DNA from: Rhizophlyctis rosea
Lineage: Eukaryota > Chytridiomycota > Chytridiomycetes > Rhizophlyctidales > Rhizophlyctidaceae
Direction: 5' to 3'
NCBI GenBank assembly: GCA_027596075.1
Contig: JADGJC010000014.1
Coordinates: 62,001 to 126,000 of the forward strand
Length of the DNA stretch: 64,000 nucleotides
The notes beneath the pieces were generated by a model. The model had not been told where the DNA came from. It ran no database searches and was given only the letters and a program-made list of their open reading frames with translations. Position numbers and translations under genes: made by a program. Of this stretch, positions 54,818 through 64,000 are shown piece by piece. Within the stretch, counting starts at the first letter, position 1, and every line of letters starts with the position of its first letter.

Positions 54818-56073
54818 CTAAAACTTAAATACTTGACGTTCGTCGTATCCAAGGCTTTTCAGTATTCCTCCAACCTGTCCCTGCTCTCGTTCATTGAGTT
54901 TTGTGCCTGACACGTGGCGGAGGAATCTGCAATATGTTGGGCGTCGAATGAGCATCGGTTGTGTGCGTGGTTGATCAACAAGAAGAAACTATCTCACCCT
55001 TCCGGCCCACAAACTAAGACCGCAACATCCTGACCACGCTCTACAGCCGGCATGTTCTCCTTCAGCATTTTGGCGTCCACATATCCTACAGCGCCGTCCC
55101 ATTCCTTATCCGCAGGTGGTTGGTCGACCGTGTAAAGAATCTGCAGCTTCTCGGGATGGGCCTTCGCCATCTGTTCGAGTTCGCTATGGAGGAGGATGTC
55201 GTCTACTGTTTTGTTGGCATATACTAATGTCATGCGGGTCTGGTCGTGTTTGTCTTTGAGGATCCGCTTGATTAGTTGGTACATGGGTGTAATTCCGGTC
55301 CCGCCTGCCACCTAGAGGTTTATTGGCGCGTTGAGATTCTTGCCTGTTAACTGGAGAATCGGCACTTGCAATCTTTGTCAACGTACCATTCCAATCTCCT
55401 GGAAGAGATTCGCACGATACGGAAAGGCTTGGATCGGCCCCCGCACTTCAAGCGTATCTCCAACATCCTTGCTGTGCAAGAATCTGCTCACGCTTCCTTC
55501 GGAATACCTCTTCACTATGATGTCGAAGTGGGCATAACTGAATGTGATTGGAGTGTATGATCTGGCTATTTGGCATGTGTCGTCTTTGATGACGACGCTG
55601 GAGGGGACGGGAACTTTCAATGGGTCTAGATGATCCCTATTATTTGATCTTATCCGGAAGAGGGAGGTATCGTGGGTGAGAGGGATGATTTCTCGTATTT
55701 TGAACTCCTGGAATTCGTCCGGGTCCAGCATTGAGGGACTCTTCTCGTGGATGTATAATGTGTAGTACAAGTCGTAACCGAAGACGAATAGACAGGTTGC
55801 TGCGACGATAATCATAGTTGGTACATCTTTTTTGGTGAATTCGCCGATTGGTCTGGTGTCACTGACGTTGAAGTGTCGCCGAGGCACGCGGAAGGGGGTT
55901 GCAAGGGATTGAAGTGTGGAGAGGCGTGGGGTCGTGTTCAGTGAGGTGAAAGGGGTGCTGCGCCGTGTTGAAGTGAGTGAAGTTGTCAGCCATCGTCTAT
56001 CTAGACCTCCTCTACACGTTTGCGGTCGTAGCGGTAGTCGTCTGGAGAGTGCGAATAGGGTTGTATTCGGCAT
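54818..56073 (-). CDS. NADH-cytochrome b5 reductase-like, mitochondrial type
   Basis: Three exons: 56073-55387, 55311-54998, 54926-54818; introns 75 and 71 nt; 369 residues. The first ~75 residues are Arg/Ser/Thr-rich without acids until residue ~72, a matrix-type presequence, followed by one membrane span (about 85-105, MIIVAATCLFVFGYDLYYTLYI). The catalytic unit shows the FAD motif RSYTPI (171-176), KRYSEGSVS and the NADH site GGTGITP (232-238), with VCGPEG near 329-334. It passes electrons from NADH to cytochrome b5 or related acceptors (as yeast Mcr1 in ergosterol synthesis). The usual R-P-Y-T-P is R-S-Y-T-P here. It is divergent with the DOA10 gene, 471 bases apart. Confidence 0.9.
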
Positions 56074-56544
56074 TGTGCCGAGTAGGGTCGGAGAGAGATC
56101 GGATGGAGGGGTTGGAGGTTAAAAATAAGCTGAGGGAAGAAGATTGCAACGGAAATTTGGTCTGGTTGAATGATAGATCATGAGTCACCAATGGCACATT
56201 TGACCGCAATGGGCACTCGTGTGCGACACTCGTCATAGCAGTGGCGAAATCTCCAGTCTTAGACCCGCCCATACATTTTCCCACCCTTCCTTCAACTCTG
56301 TTGAGCTCATCTTTCACCTCAATCTCTTATGCTATTGAGCTCATCTTTCGTGCGTTCGACGTGAGAAGCGTCACTTCTACCGTGTGGGACGACACAAAAA
56401 CTTATTGTCAAGTCAATCGAATATCTGCCTCTCATATATATAGGTCATAGTGGTGGCACTTTGGTTCTGGCAGACCACCCCGACGTTCTTGGTTTCGGCC
56501 TCATATTCACAGGAGGAAGCACCCATATCTGACTAGCCGGAACG
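56074..56544. promoter_or_regulatory. Shared upstream region of b5 reductase and DOA10
   Basis: Head-to-head gene pair. A TA-rich element (CATATATATAGG, about 56435-56446) lies roughly 100 bases before the DOA10 ATG and could act as a TATA box. No other site is assigned. Confidence 0.4.
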
Positions 56545-59500
56545 ATGCCACAGGAGGACGAGGAGGGTGCGTGCCGTAGCTTTGTGTAATCTCACCTTCA
56601 TTCACCCCTCGGGCATAACTCACCATTTCAACAGCCATCTGCCGTGTTTGTCGAGGTCCTGCGACTCCGGAGCAGCCTCTGTTCTTCCCATGCAAATGTG
56701 CGGGCAGTATGAGATATGTGCATCAAGAATGGTGAGCCGAGAAGTAGAGGTGCTGCCGAACGGTGGGGAAACACGCTGACAGTTTCCACTCTGCTTAGCT
56801 TGGAAGAATGGTTACAGCATAGTAGAAAAAGGTGGCTATAAAGCAATGGATACGCGTTGGATTTGCTATGTACTTACCCCTTGCCTCCAGTCACTGCGAA
56901 ATATGCAATCATAAGTTTGACTTCACGCCAAGTATGCATCAGAAGCTCTTATATTTGAACACTTTCCTTACTTACCATTTTCGATGTCTTCTAGTTTATG
57001 GTCCCGAAACACCGCCTGAAATCTCATTTCCCTTCTTCCTTCGCGTTCTTGCCCGCCGTACCTTCACCCTCTCAAACCTTTATTTCCGAACGCTGCTCGC
57101 GGCCTTTGTGTGGCTCATTTGGGTGCCTTATATGACTGTGTGGATTTGGCGTTCCTACTTCGATCCACTATCATTGTTCAAAATCACCCCGTTCAGCAGA
57201 TACCTGGATGTGGCTGCGGGGACAACTGGTGCGGCGGAGCATGGATCGATGGCAGTGCTTATGGACGCTTTGGGAATGTGGGCCAACGGGACTACGGTGA
57301 ATGCCACTCCTATGGGAGATGTTCGGTGGAAGCGCCTTCTTCAGTGCGTATTACCATTTGACGTGCACGAGAACACGACGAAACTTATTCAATCGATTTC
57401 TTCACAGCATCTTCTTTGCAGATGTTTTTGAAGGTCAAATCATCGCCTCCATAGCAGTCACAATTGGTCTTGCCTTGGCTTTCTTGAAAGAGTACATTGT
57501 CATGAACACACCGCTCGATGCACCAGCTCGTCCGCTTGAGCCTGTCCGACCAGCACCTATCTTAGCTAATCCACGCCCGCCCCTCCATGTCCGAAGACCT
57601 CGTCATAATATTGGTGGAGGACCGGGAAGGAGAGATCAGCTGCGCAGAAATCACCAACGAGCGGGACTGATTGATGAGGAAGCAAGGCGAGAGCTGTGGG
57701 ACCGCATGATCGAGCGGCGGGAAATGCAGGAGAGGTTGGCGCGGGAGGCGCGGGCGGAGACAGATTCGGATGAGGAATTGCTCGCGGCCGCGTCAGTGCC
57801 ATTACCGGAAGACGAGGAGGCTGCGGACATTTCTGAGGGACAGGGAGGTCCGGAGGGCGACGTGTCCTCGCCAAAGCCGACAGAGTTCAAATTCGGTGGA
57901 GAGGCAAAAGATGCGTCGTCATCCTCGATGGGGGAAGGAGGGGATATCTTTATCTTCGGGGCAGGCGGCTCATCATCAGGCGGACAGCCAAATAAACTTC
58001 CGAACACATTGAGTAGCGAATCCGACGGTAGCATAAGTCTGGATGATATCGATAGGGCCTTGGAGGGCAACAAGGGCGTATCTCCTGCTGAAACCGAGGT
58101 GGACGCGACCGATAGAAGGGTAGATAAGGGCAAAGCGCCTGCTTATGATGATTTTGTCGTCCGTGAAAGTGATGATGAAGAAGTAGAGGCAGAGGCCTCG
58201 CGACCAGAGCTGGAACTGGCGAGTGCTGCCGGTTTGGTCGATGAATCCTACCTGCGCCCCAATCCTGAATACTTGCAAGAAGCCGAAGTTCACATGTTAG
58301 ATCTACTACCTCCAGCAGACATTGTCGAACCGACTCCGCCTGCAATACCTCAACAACCAGCTCCTCCACCTCAGCCCGAGGAGCTCGCACGCTTCGAACC
58401 AGAAATAGTTCAAGCACCACCACCACAAGCAGAGGCAGCAGCGCAAGCAGACCTGCCACCATTGGTCAACATCGAAGTGAATTTGGCAGTCGACCAAAAT
58501 GGCCAGAATGTGGTCGAAATCCAGGCTGCAGGGGACGTGAACGCATTCCTAGACCTCATCGGTGTACAAGGGCCGCTCGAGCACCTATTCCAGAACGTCG
58601 TGATGGTTATCTTTGTCATCATTCTCGCTATCGGGTTGGGTGCATGGGTACCAATCTGCACGGGACGATTGGTGAAATACCTTATGGCGGACTTGTATGC
58701 ACCGGTTGTTGGGGGTGCGGTGAAGGCTGGGACGGAGGTGTTGCAGCGGTGGACGGATCCGGTTGTTGAGCCTATAGTTGATGTGATTTTGGAGGGGGCT
58801 AGGTGGGGTGTGAAGATGGGTGCTTCGGTTGGGTTGTGGGTGGCGTTGAATGGGACGAGGAATGGGACGGTGAATGTGTATGAGGAGGCTAATAGGAGGG
58901 GGAGTGGGGTGATTGGAGCGTTGGAGAAGGAAGTTGGGAAGGTGGAGTGGAATGAGACGTCGTTGGTGGACCGGGTCATTCCTGATGAGGGCCAGTCGAA
59001 GGTTACGTGGATGGTTTTGACGAATGGGAGTGTGTTGGCGGATGGTGGGAAGGTGAAGTCGGGTGACGGAAATGCGACTGAGAGTACGCCGGTAGCGAGG
59101 AAGCGCAAGGCGTCGTCACGGTTGCGGCCGAAGATTGCGGGTATTCCGGAGCATCTTGCGTACGCGTTGCTTGGATACGTTACACTCGCTGTCATTGCGT
59201 TTGCCCATGCAGTAAGTTTTACGTTGAACAAACTAAATAATATGAGGAAGTTGCTGATCACTTGCGTTGTTGCAGAAACACTCTGGACGCCTCGAACATC
59301 CGTATGCTCGCACCACCAGACAAATGCTGGGCAGATGGTTTTATTATGTATTGATGGGTTTCAAGGTAAGATGTGCTGTAGCTTCCAGCACGAAGTGTAA
59401 CATATGTTGAATTCTTCGTTCCTTTCACTGTGCGTAGTTTGCGTTCTTCATCACCATCGAACTCGGCTTGTTCCCCACATTCTGCGGCGTATTGATCGAT

Positions 59501-62434
59501 CTTTGCACTCTGCCAGTCTTTGGACCAAAAGCGACTGTTGCGGCCAGGTTGGCGACGTATAGGTCGCATCCGTGGACTAGTCGGTTTTTGCATTGTAAGT
59601 TTTCGATGTGCTTGTATCGTATCTTCCTCCTTGCAGACACGAATTTGATGACCCTAAACTCCAAAACAGGGCTGGCAGGCACGACCTTTATGTTTCAATT
59701 TGCGCTTTACGTTTCCACCGTCCGAGATATTGTGCGACCGGGCGTGATGTGGTTCATTAGAGATCCGAGTGATCCGCGGTTCCATCCCATGAACGATATC
59801 ATTGAACGACCGTTTTGGACGCAGATGCGGAAGTTGGCGGTGGGGACGATCATGTATGCTTGTATGGTGATTGGGGGCGTGGGAGGATTTGTGGTGTTGG
59901 TGAAGGTGGTGGAGTGGATTGTGGGTACGAGGAATATGATGGGGCCCGGGAGGTTGTTGCCTTTGAAGTGGGATTTGGCGTGAGTGTTTTTTGCTTTATT
60001 TGGTGGGGTTGTTGTTTTTGAGGGGTTTTGACTGGTTCTGATTCTCTTTCTCTTTCTGCTGGCAGGAACGAACCAATGTCGGAATTCCCCATTGACTTGC
60101 TCATCTTCCATTTCATCGTTCCGTGGACTATTGCTTCAATTAAGCCGAAGGAAGTCTTCCGCGCGGTTGTGGAGGCGTGGTTCAGGTGGAGTGCGAGACG
60201 GTTGAGGTTGACGGGTTTCCTGTTTGGCGGACGGCATGCGGACGAGGAAAGTGAGGATGAGGGAGAGGATGATGGAACGGTTGAGATTGTTTATGATGAC
60301 GATGCGGAGAGAGCGCCGGCGGATGAGGCTGTGGTGGACCCTGGTGCAGAGGGCGATAACGAAGGCGAAGACGAATGGGTAGACGAGGAGGTTGTCGTTT
60401 TGGACGGGGGTGCGACGTCAACGAGGGCTAGGCGGAAGTCGGTTTCACCAGATTCGACGGTGGACGCATCATCTTCCTCATCTTCGCCGCCGCCAGAGTT
60501 CACGCCCAATCCGCTCCCGCCCGCTCCTAGACGTCGTCCGAAACGCGAGTATCGGTTCATGAGGGCGCCGCATCATGACCATGTTGAAGTTATTCAGGGA
60601 CAGAAAATGTTGGTTCCGTTAAGGAATGGGGAACCGGTGCCTGGAAGGGCGGGGGAGACTGAGGATGATATTAGGGCGAATTGGGTGAAGGTTTATGTGC
60701 CGCCGCGGTTTTGGACTAGGGTTGTTGCGTTGTTGACTTGGCAGTGGCTTTGTGGGTTGATGTTTGCGTTTGCGCTTATTGTTGGGCCTTGTAAGTTAAA
60801 ACCTCGAAATCTGGGCGGTATTTTTGAATTCTTGAACTGACATTTCCTCTATGCAGTGCTCATCGGACGCTTCGCATCAGTCCAAATCCTGCAACGCATG
60901 GCCCTACCAGACGCATCATCCCAACTCACACCACAATCCCTCGCACTGAACGCAACGGGCATGCTGAAAAACGTCACCAGAGTAGCACTCGCCTCCACTT
61001 CTCCGTCATCCAGTCGGCCAGATTTGGTGCTGCATGATTTGTACTCGTATTCGTTGGGGATGTTCTTGATTTTGTTGATTGTGAAGCCTATTGTGACGGT
61101 CTGGCGGTTGCGGACGGGTGGGCTGGAGAGGAGGGGTGCGATTAGGAGGGGGAGGGGACGAGGGAGGAGGAGGAGGGGTGGAGGGGATGAGGGTGAGGAG
61201 GAAGTTGCGGTGAATGTCGAAGGGGCGGTGGAGATTCAGGCTGGGAATTTGTGGAGGGGTTTTGTGGCGTGGTGTAGAGGGCCGGGAAGGGATGGTGCGA
61301 TTATGGTTAGTTTGAGGGTGATCGATCATTTGAATGCTGTGTATTTGACGGAACTTTGCCATCGCTAAAACTGACTTCCGGATTTTTAGATTGGCAAAGC
61401 CCTTGTTCTAGCCTTCTGGGTCGGGATCGTCATACCTCTCCTGTTCGGACTTGTCTTCGAGTTCTACATTATTGGCCCGCTCAAGACGCCTCGAGATCAG
61501 ACGAGGGTGATGTTCCTGTTGCAGGACTGGGCGTTGGGGGCCGTGTATGTGAAGATCTTCCACACGCTGATTGTGGCTGGACCTGAGACTGAGTTTAAGC
61601 GGGTTTTAAATGAGGTTAGTGTTAGCCATGACCCAAATCTTGTCGTGTTATTTAGCTTCTGACTAATTGTCAAAACAGACCCGCCAAAGAGGTCTCCGCC
61701 GCTTCTCCCTCACCCGGCTCTTTAGCATCGTGATCTTCCCCATCGTCATGAGTCTCTTGGGAATGATTCTCTTCCCCTTGGTTCTTACCACGCTTCTTGA
61801 CACGGGGGTATTGAATGACCGGCTTGTTGGGGTACGCGGGTTGAAGATGGTTGGGCGGAGCGGGCTTGTGAGATATGCGTTCCCGAGCATTATGGGGATT
61901 GGGTTGGCGTTTGAGACGGGGGCGACGATTAAGAGGGGTGTTAGGAGGTGGATGGAGAAAGTTAGGGATGATACGTATTTGGTTGGGAGGAGGTTGAGGA
62001 ATTTGGAGGATGGGGCGGGGGGTGGTGGGGATGTGGCGGGGGGAGGAGTCGAGGGAGGGGTGGAAGGAGGGGTGGAAGGAGCCGCGGAGGGAGCCGTGGA
62101 GGGAGTTGTAGAAGGGGCGGTGCCGGCGGTCAATATCGGTGATCGTCGTGAGGAGGCGGGAGGGAGGGGCGGCGGGGAGGATGGGTCAGTGGACATGGCA
62201 ACGGTTGGCGAGGTGCAGGGTAATGGGACAGGTTCAGTCCAAGTTACGGAAAGGTTGAACGGAAGCGAACATGGTCAAGTAGAAGGTGGCAAGGCGGTTG
62301 ACGTTTCCCCAACGGAAACCACCGCGTCAGGACGAGCTGTAACGGAGGAAGACCCGACGGGAAACGGGGATGCCATTAGCCCTTCTACCGCCGTTTTGCA
62401 TGATTCGATGGGGTCTAGTGAGGAAGTCATATAA
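56545..62434 (+). CDS. DOA10: ERAD E3 ubiquitin ligase DOA10/MARCH6
   Basis: Thirteen exons: 56545-56566, 56635-56731, 56799-56831, 56891-56931, 56995-57343, 57408-59211, 59276-59365, 59438-59594, 59670-59979, 60066-60790, 60857-61305, 61390-61614, 61679-62434; 1685 residues. The RING-CH finger is complete after splicing four tiny exons: C10, C13, C27, C29, H37, C40, C53, C56 (C4-H-C3). Multiple membrane segments follow, and the conserved TD-type block is present ([37 protein letters not shown]). DOA10 sits in the ER and inner nuclear membrane and ubiquitinates misfolded proteins and sterol-pathway enzymes. It is longer than yeast Doa10 (1319) because of two acidic/Ser/Pro-rich insertions (about 57700-58500 and 60235-60560) and a Gly/Val/Glu repeat near 62030-62125. 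Confidence 0.95.
62030..62125 (+). repeat. 12-bp coding repeat in DOA10 tail
   Basis: Within the last exon, a degenerate 12-base unit (GGAGGGGTGGAA-like) is repeated about seven times and encodes [12 protein letters not shown] units in the cytosolic C-terminal tail. It is after the last membrane segment, so copy-number variation should be tolerated. Confidence 0.7.
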
Positions 62435-62986
62435 TCTGGAAGATATTATGTGTTTTTGATAGGATTGCTTGCACGTGTAACATATAGCAGATACCAAAGC
62501 AATAAATGTTGTATCATTTTGCTGTTTTTATGGATGATTTCTCAAATTTTGTCAAGTTGTTTGTCTTGGCACAAGTTACGGGTTCCCAAGTTGTTAACAA
62601 TCGATTGAATGGGCGGTTATTTTCTTGACCATTATGATTCCTGAGTGAGGATTTCCTTGACAGTTTTGTGACGCTTTCGCCATTTCAATTGAGTGAGAAA
62701 ATATGCCAACTTATCATATGTTTGAATGCTGAATGGATGTGTGAGAGAGCGAATTCTTCCACTTTGTGACTGACGAAGATGGCGGTGCGCGACGCGCAGC
62801 ATGCTTACGCAAATGTAGCACAACGTAAAGCACCAATTTGCGTGACGATGATGACCTTCGGAGTCCAACCGCCGATTCTGATAAAAGGAGAACGGCAACT
62901 GACGGCAGCTCCGGGTTAGAGTCAAAAACTATATTCCAAGTTATCTAAGAACTTCATCCACCTGTAAAGAAACGAACAATCATATC
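62435..62986. other. Intergenic, DOA10 to Gly/Ser-rich gene
   Basis: An AATAAA-type polyadenylation signal lies about 65 bases after the DOA10 stop (CAATAAATG near 62500). A minus frame at 62925-62632 has no support. The end is the leader of the next gene. Confidence 0.5.
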
Positions 62987-63790
62987 ATGAAAGCAGCCTC
63001 ATTATACCGGAACGTAGCGTTCATTTTCTTAGCCCTATCCACCTTCTCCTCTGTAGTGCAAGCTACACCCAAGGGTGGAGGTGGTACCAGTTCGGGTGGG
63101 TCAAGTAGTGGAGGGTCGAGAGGGGGTTCCAGCAGTGGAGGATCAAGTTCTTCGCGAGGTGGGGGCTCTTCTTCGTCGTCTGGCGGATCGGGGGGAAGTT
63201 CCATAAAACCTTTTGCTGGGAGTTCTCGTGGCACGGCCGGTCGTTCAGTTCCCACCACTCCAACCTGGTCCTCCTCCACAAACCGCTACCGCACTAACCC
63301 CGGCGTCGGCGCCATTTTCCGTCGGAACATCGCCGTTTCCTTCCTTGCATTCTGGTTGGGCTACGTCATCGCCGACAACATCATCGACAACAGCGTGCTC
63401 AATTCCTACTGGCAACGGTGTGACCAGTGTCGGTATATAAGGGAGAGCATCTACAACTGCGCAAACGTCCAGGTGCCTTATGCCAACGGAACCGACCAGT
63501 CTTTGCCGCAGTCGACCGTAAATAGTACTTCGTCGGTTGAGCTTGATCAGGAGTGTATTTGTCCGCAGATCAACTATGATTTGTATGATCAGTGTTTTGC
63601 TTGCGAGTCGCGCATACCGTCGGGGGTGCAGAATGCTGCTAGGGAGTTGAGGGATTCGTGCGATGATTTCTTGCAGGATTATTTGACTAGTGATGATTCT
63701 AGTGCCCGCAGCAGATGGAGCCAATATTCGGTGCTTGGTTCTTTCGGGATCGTTGGGGTTCTTGTGTTGTCGTTTGTATATCTGCACTGA
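62987..63790 (+). CDS. Gly/Ser-rich secreted/membrane protein, unrecognised
   Basis: Single exon, 267 residues. Signal peptide MKAASLYRNVAFIFLALSTFSSVVQA is followed by a ~45-residue Gly/Ser run (GGSSSGGSRGG type), then a hydrophobic segment (NIAVSFLAFWLGYVIAD), a Cys-rich domain (YWQRCDQCRYIRE, NCANV, ECICPQ, DQCFACE, DSCDDF) and a C-terminal hydrophobic tail (VLGSFGIVGVLVLSFVYLH) that could be a second anchor or GPI signal. Two C-x-x-C pairs suggest disulphides or metal binding in an extracellular or lumenal loop. I do not recognise the family. Confidence 0.7.
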   Translation: MKAASLYRNVAFIFLALSTFSSVVQATPKGGGGTSSGGSSSGGSRGGSSSGGSSSSRGGGSSSSSGGSGGSSIKPFAGSSRGTAGRSVPTTPTWSSSTNRYRTNPGVGAIFRRNIAVSFLAFWLGYVIADNIIDNSVLNSYWQRCDQCRYIRESIYNCANVQVPYANGTDQSLPQSTVNSTSSVELDQECICPQINYDLYDQCFACESRIPSGVQNAARELRDSCDDFLQDYLTSDDSSARSRWSQYSVLGSFGIVGVLVLSFVYLH

Positions 63791-64000
63791 TAGTTACTTA
63801 GTTTTCAGTTTGTGTTTGTAACCATGTAATGTAGTACGTCCAGCTGTGTTCTTTAGTATATCCTCATTTTCACTTGTAAATAATCAATGTAAATACGAAA
63901 AGAAAGGAGGAATTTGGAGTGAAACTTGGTAAAAATGGATGTGGGTATGAGAGTCACTGTGCCACATGATCTTCGCGGAATGTGTCACAAGCCGAAGCGT
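63791..64000. other. Right-edge 3' flank
   Basis: Only the 3' flank of the Gly/Ser-rich gene, A/T-rich with TAAATAATCAATGTAAAT near 63875-63893. Nothing further is supported. Confidence 0.5.

Noticed and set aside
1..64000. tRNA, rRNA, CRISPR arrays, complete transposons or viral insertions
   Set aside because: I looked for T-loop-like motifs, regularly spaced palindromic repeats, terminal inverted repeats and reverse-transcriptase or transposase motifs, and saw none that was convincing. The RNase H-like gene has no adjacent reverse transcriptase.

Overview
This is a 64 kb piece of an intron-dense fungal nuclear genome, most probably from a zoosporic (flagellated) chytrid-type fungus. The evidence is the mix of fungal genes (DOA10, DOT1, SPC3, a PHO81-type SPX protein, a NiCoT nickel transporter) with two axoneme genes that non-flagellated fungi lack (CFAP77-like and a TTLL9-type tubulin ligase). 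Introns are short (mostly 55-100 nt) with GT-AG ends. All splice models below were built by eye from reading frames, GT/AG signals and protein family patterns. Every multi-exon CDS model listed sums to a multiple of three.

Layout. 0.5-7.3 kb (all minus): a T1/BTB protein, a KY-type transglutaminase-like protein, and an egghead-like GT2 glycosyltransferase. 8.8-13.5 kb (minus): a DUF1877 protein and a nine-exon SPX-ankyrin-degenerate GDPD protein resembling PHO81/NUC-2. 14.1-15.3 kb (plus): SNF8 of ESCRT-II, followed by a compound 33-bp minisatellite. 16.5-17.2 kb (minus): an ATG8 paralogue with a 10-nt exon and a naturally exposed C-terminal glycine.

17.9-24.7 kb is gene-poor and looks like a graveyard: a 72-residue putative gene, a broken primase large subunit (PRI2) fragment, an RNase H-like gene without key catalytic residues, a histone H2A-like gene whose splice frame does not close, and a local duplication. 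24.8-28.0 kb (plus): CFAP77-like and an endosulfine (ENSA/IGO) gene. 28.6-36.8 kb: a secreted Cys-rich protein, SPC3, an F-box protein, an N-terminally anchored hexokinase and a secreted helical protein. 37.9-46.9 kb: a His-rich single-pass membrane protein, an F-box/LRR-like protein, prolidase and DOT1. 47.6-51.6 kb: a NiCoT transporter convergent with TTLL9. 51.6-53.2 kb holds three degenerate tandem copies of a ~260-bp unit. 53.2-64 kb: a probable GPI-anchored protein, a mitochondrial-type cytochrome b5 reductase divergent from a 13-exon DOA10/MARCH6 ubiquitin ligase, and a Gly/Ser-rich membrane protein.

No coherent operon-like system or complete mobile element is visible; neighbouring genes are functionally unrelated, as is normal in fungi. 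Several are in head-to-head pairs that probably share promoters (PHO81-like/SNF8, secreted protein/SPC3, DOT1/NiCoT, b5 reductase/DOA10). The most unusual material is the decayed segment at 17.9-22 kb, the minisatellite that is open in several frames, the ATG8 variant, and strong block-wise switching of GC skew inside long exons.
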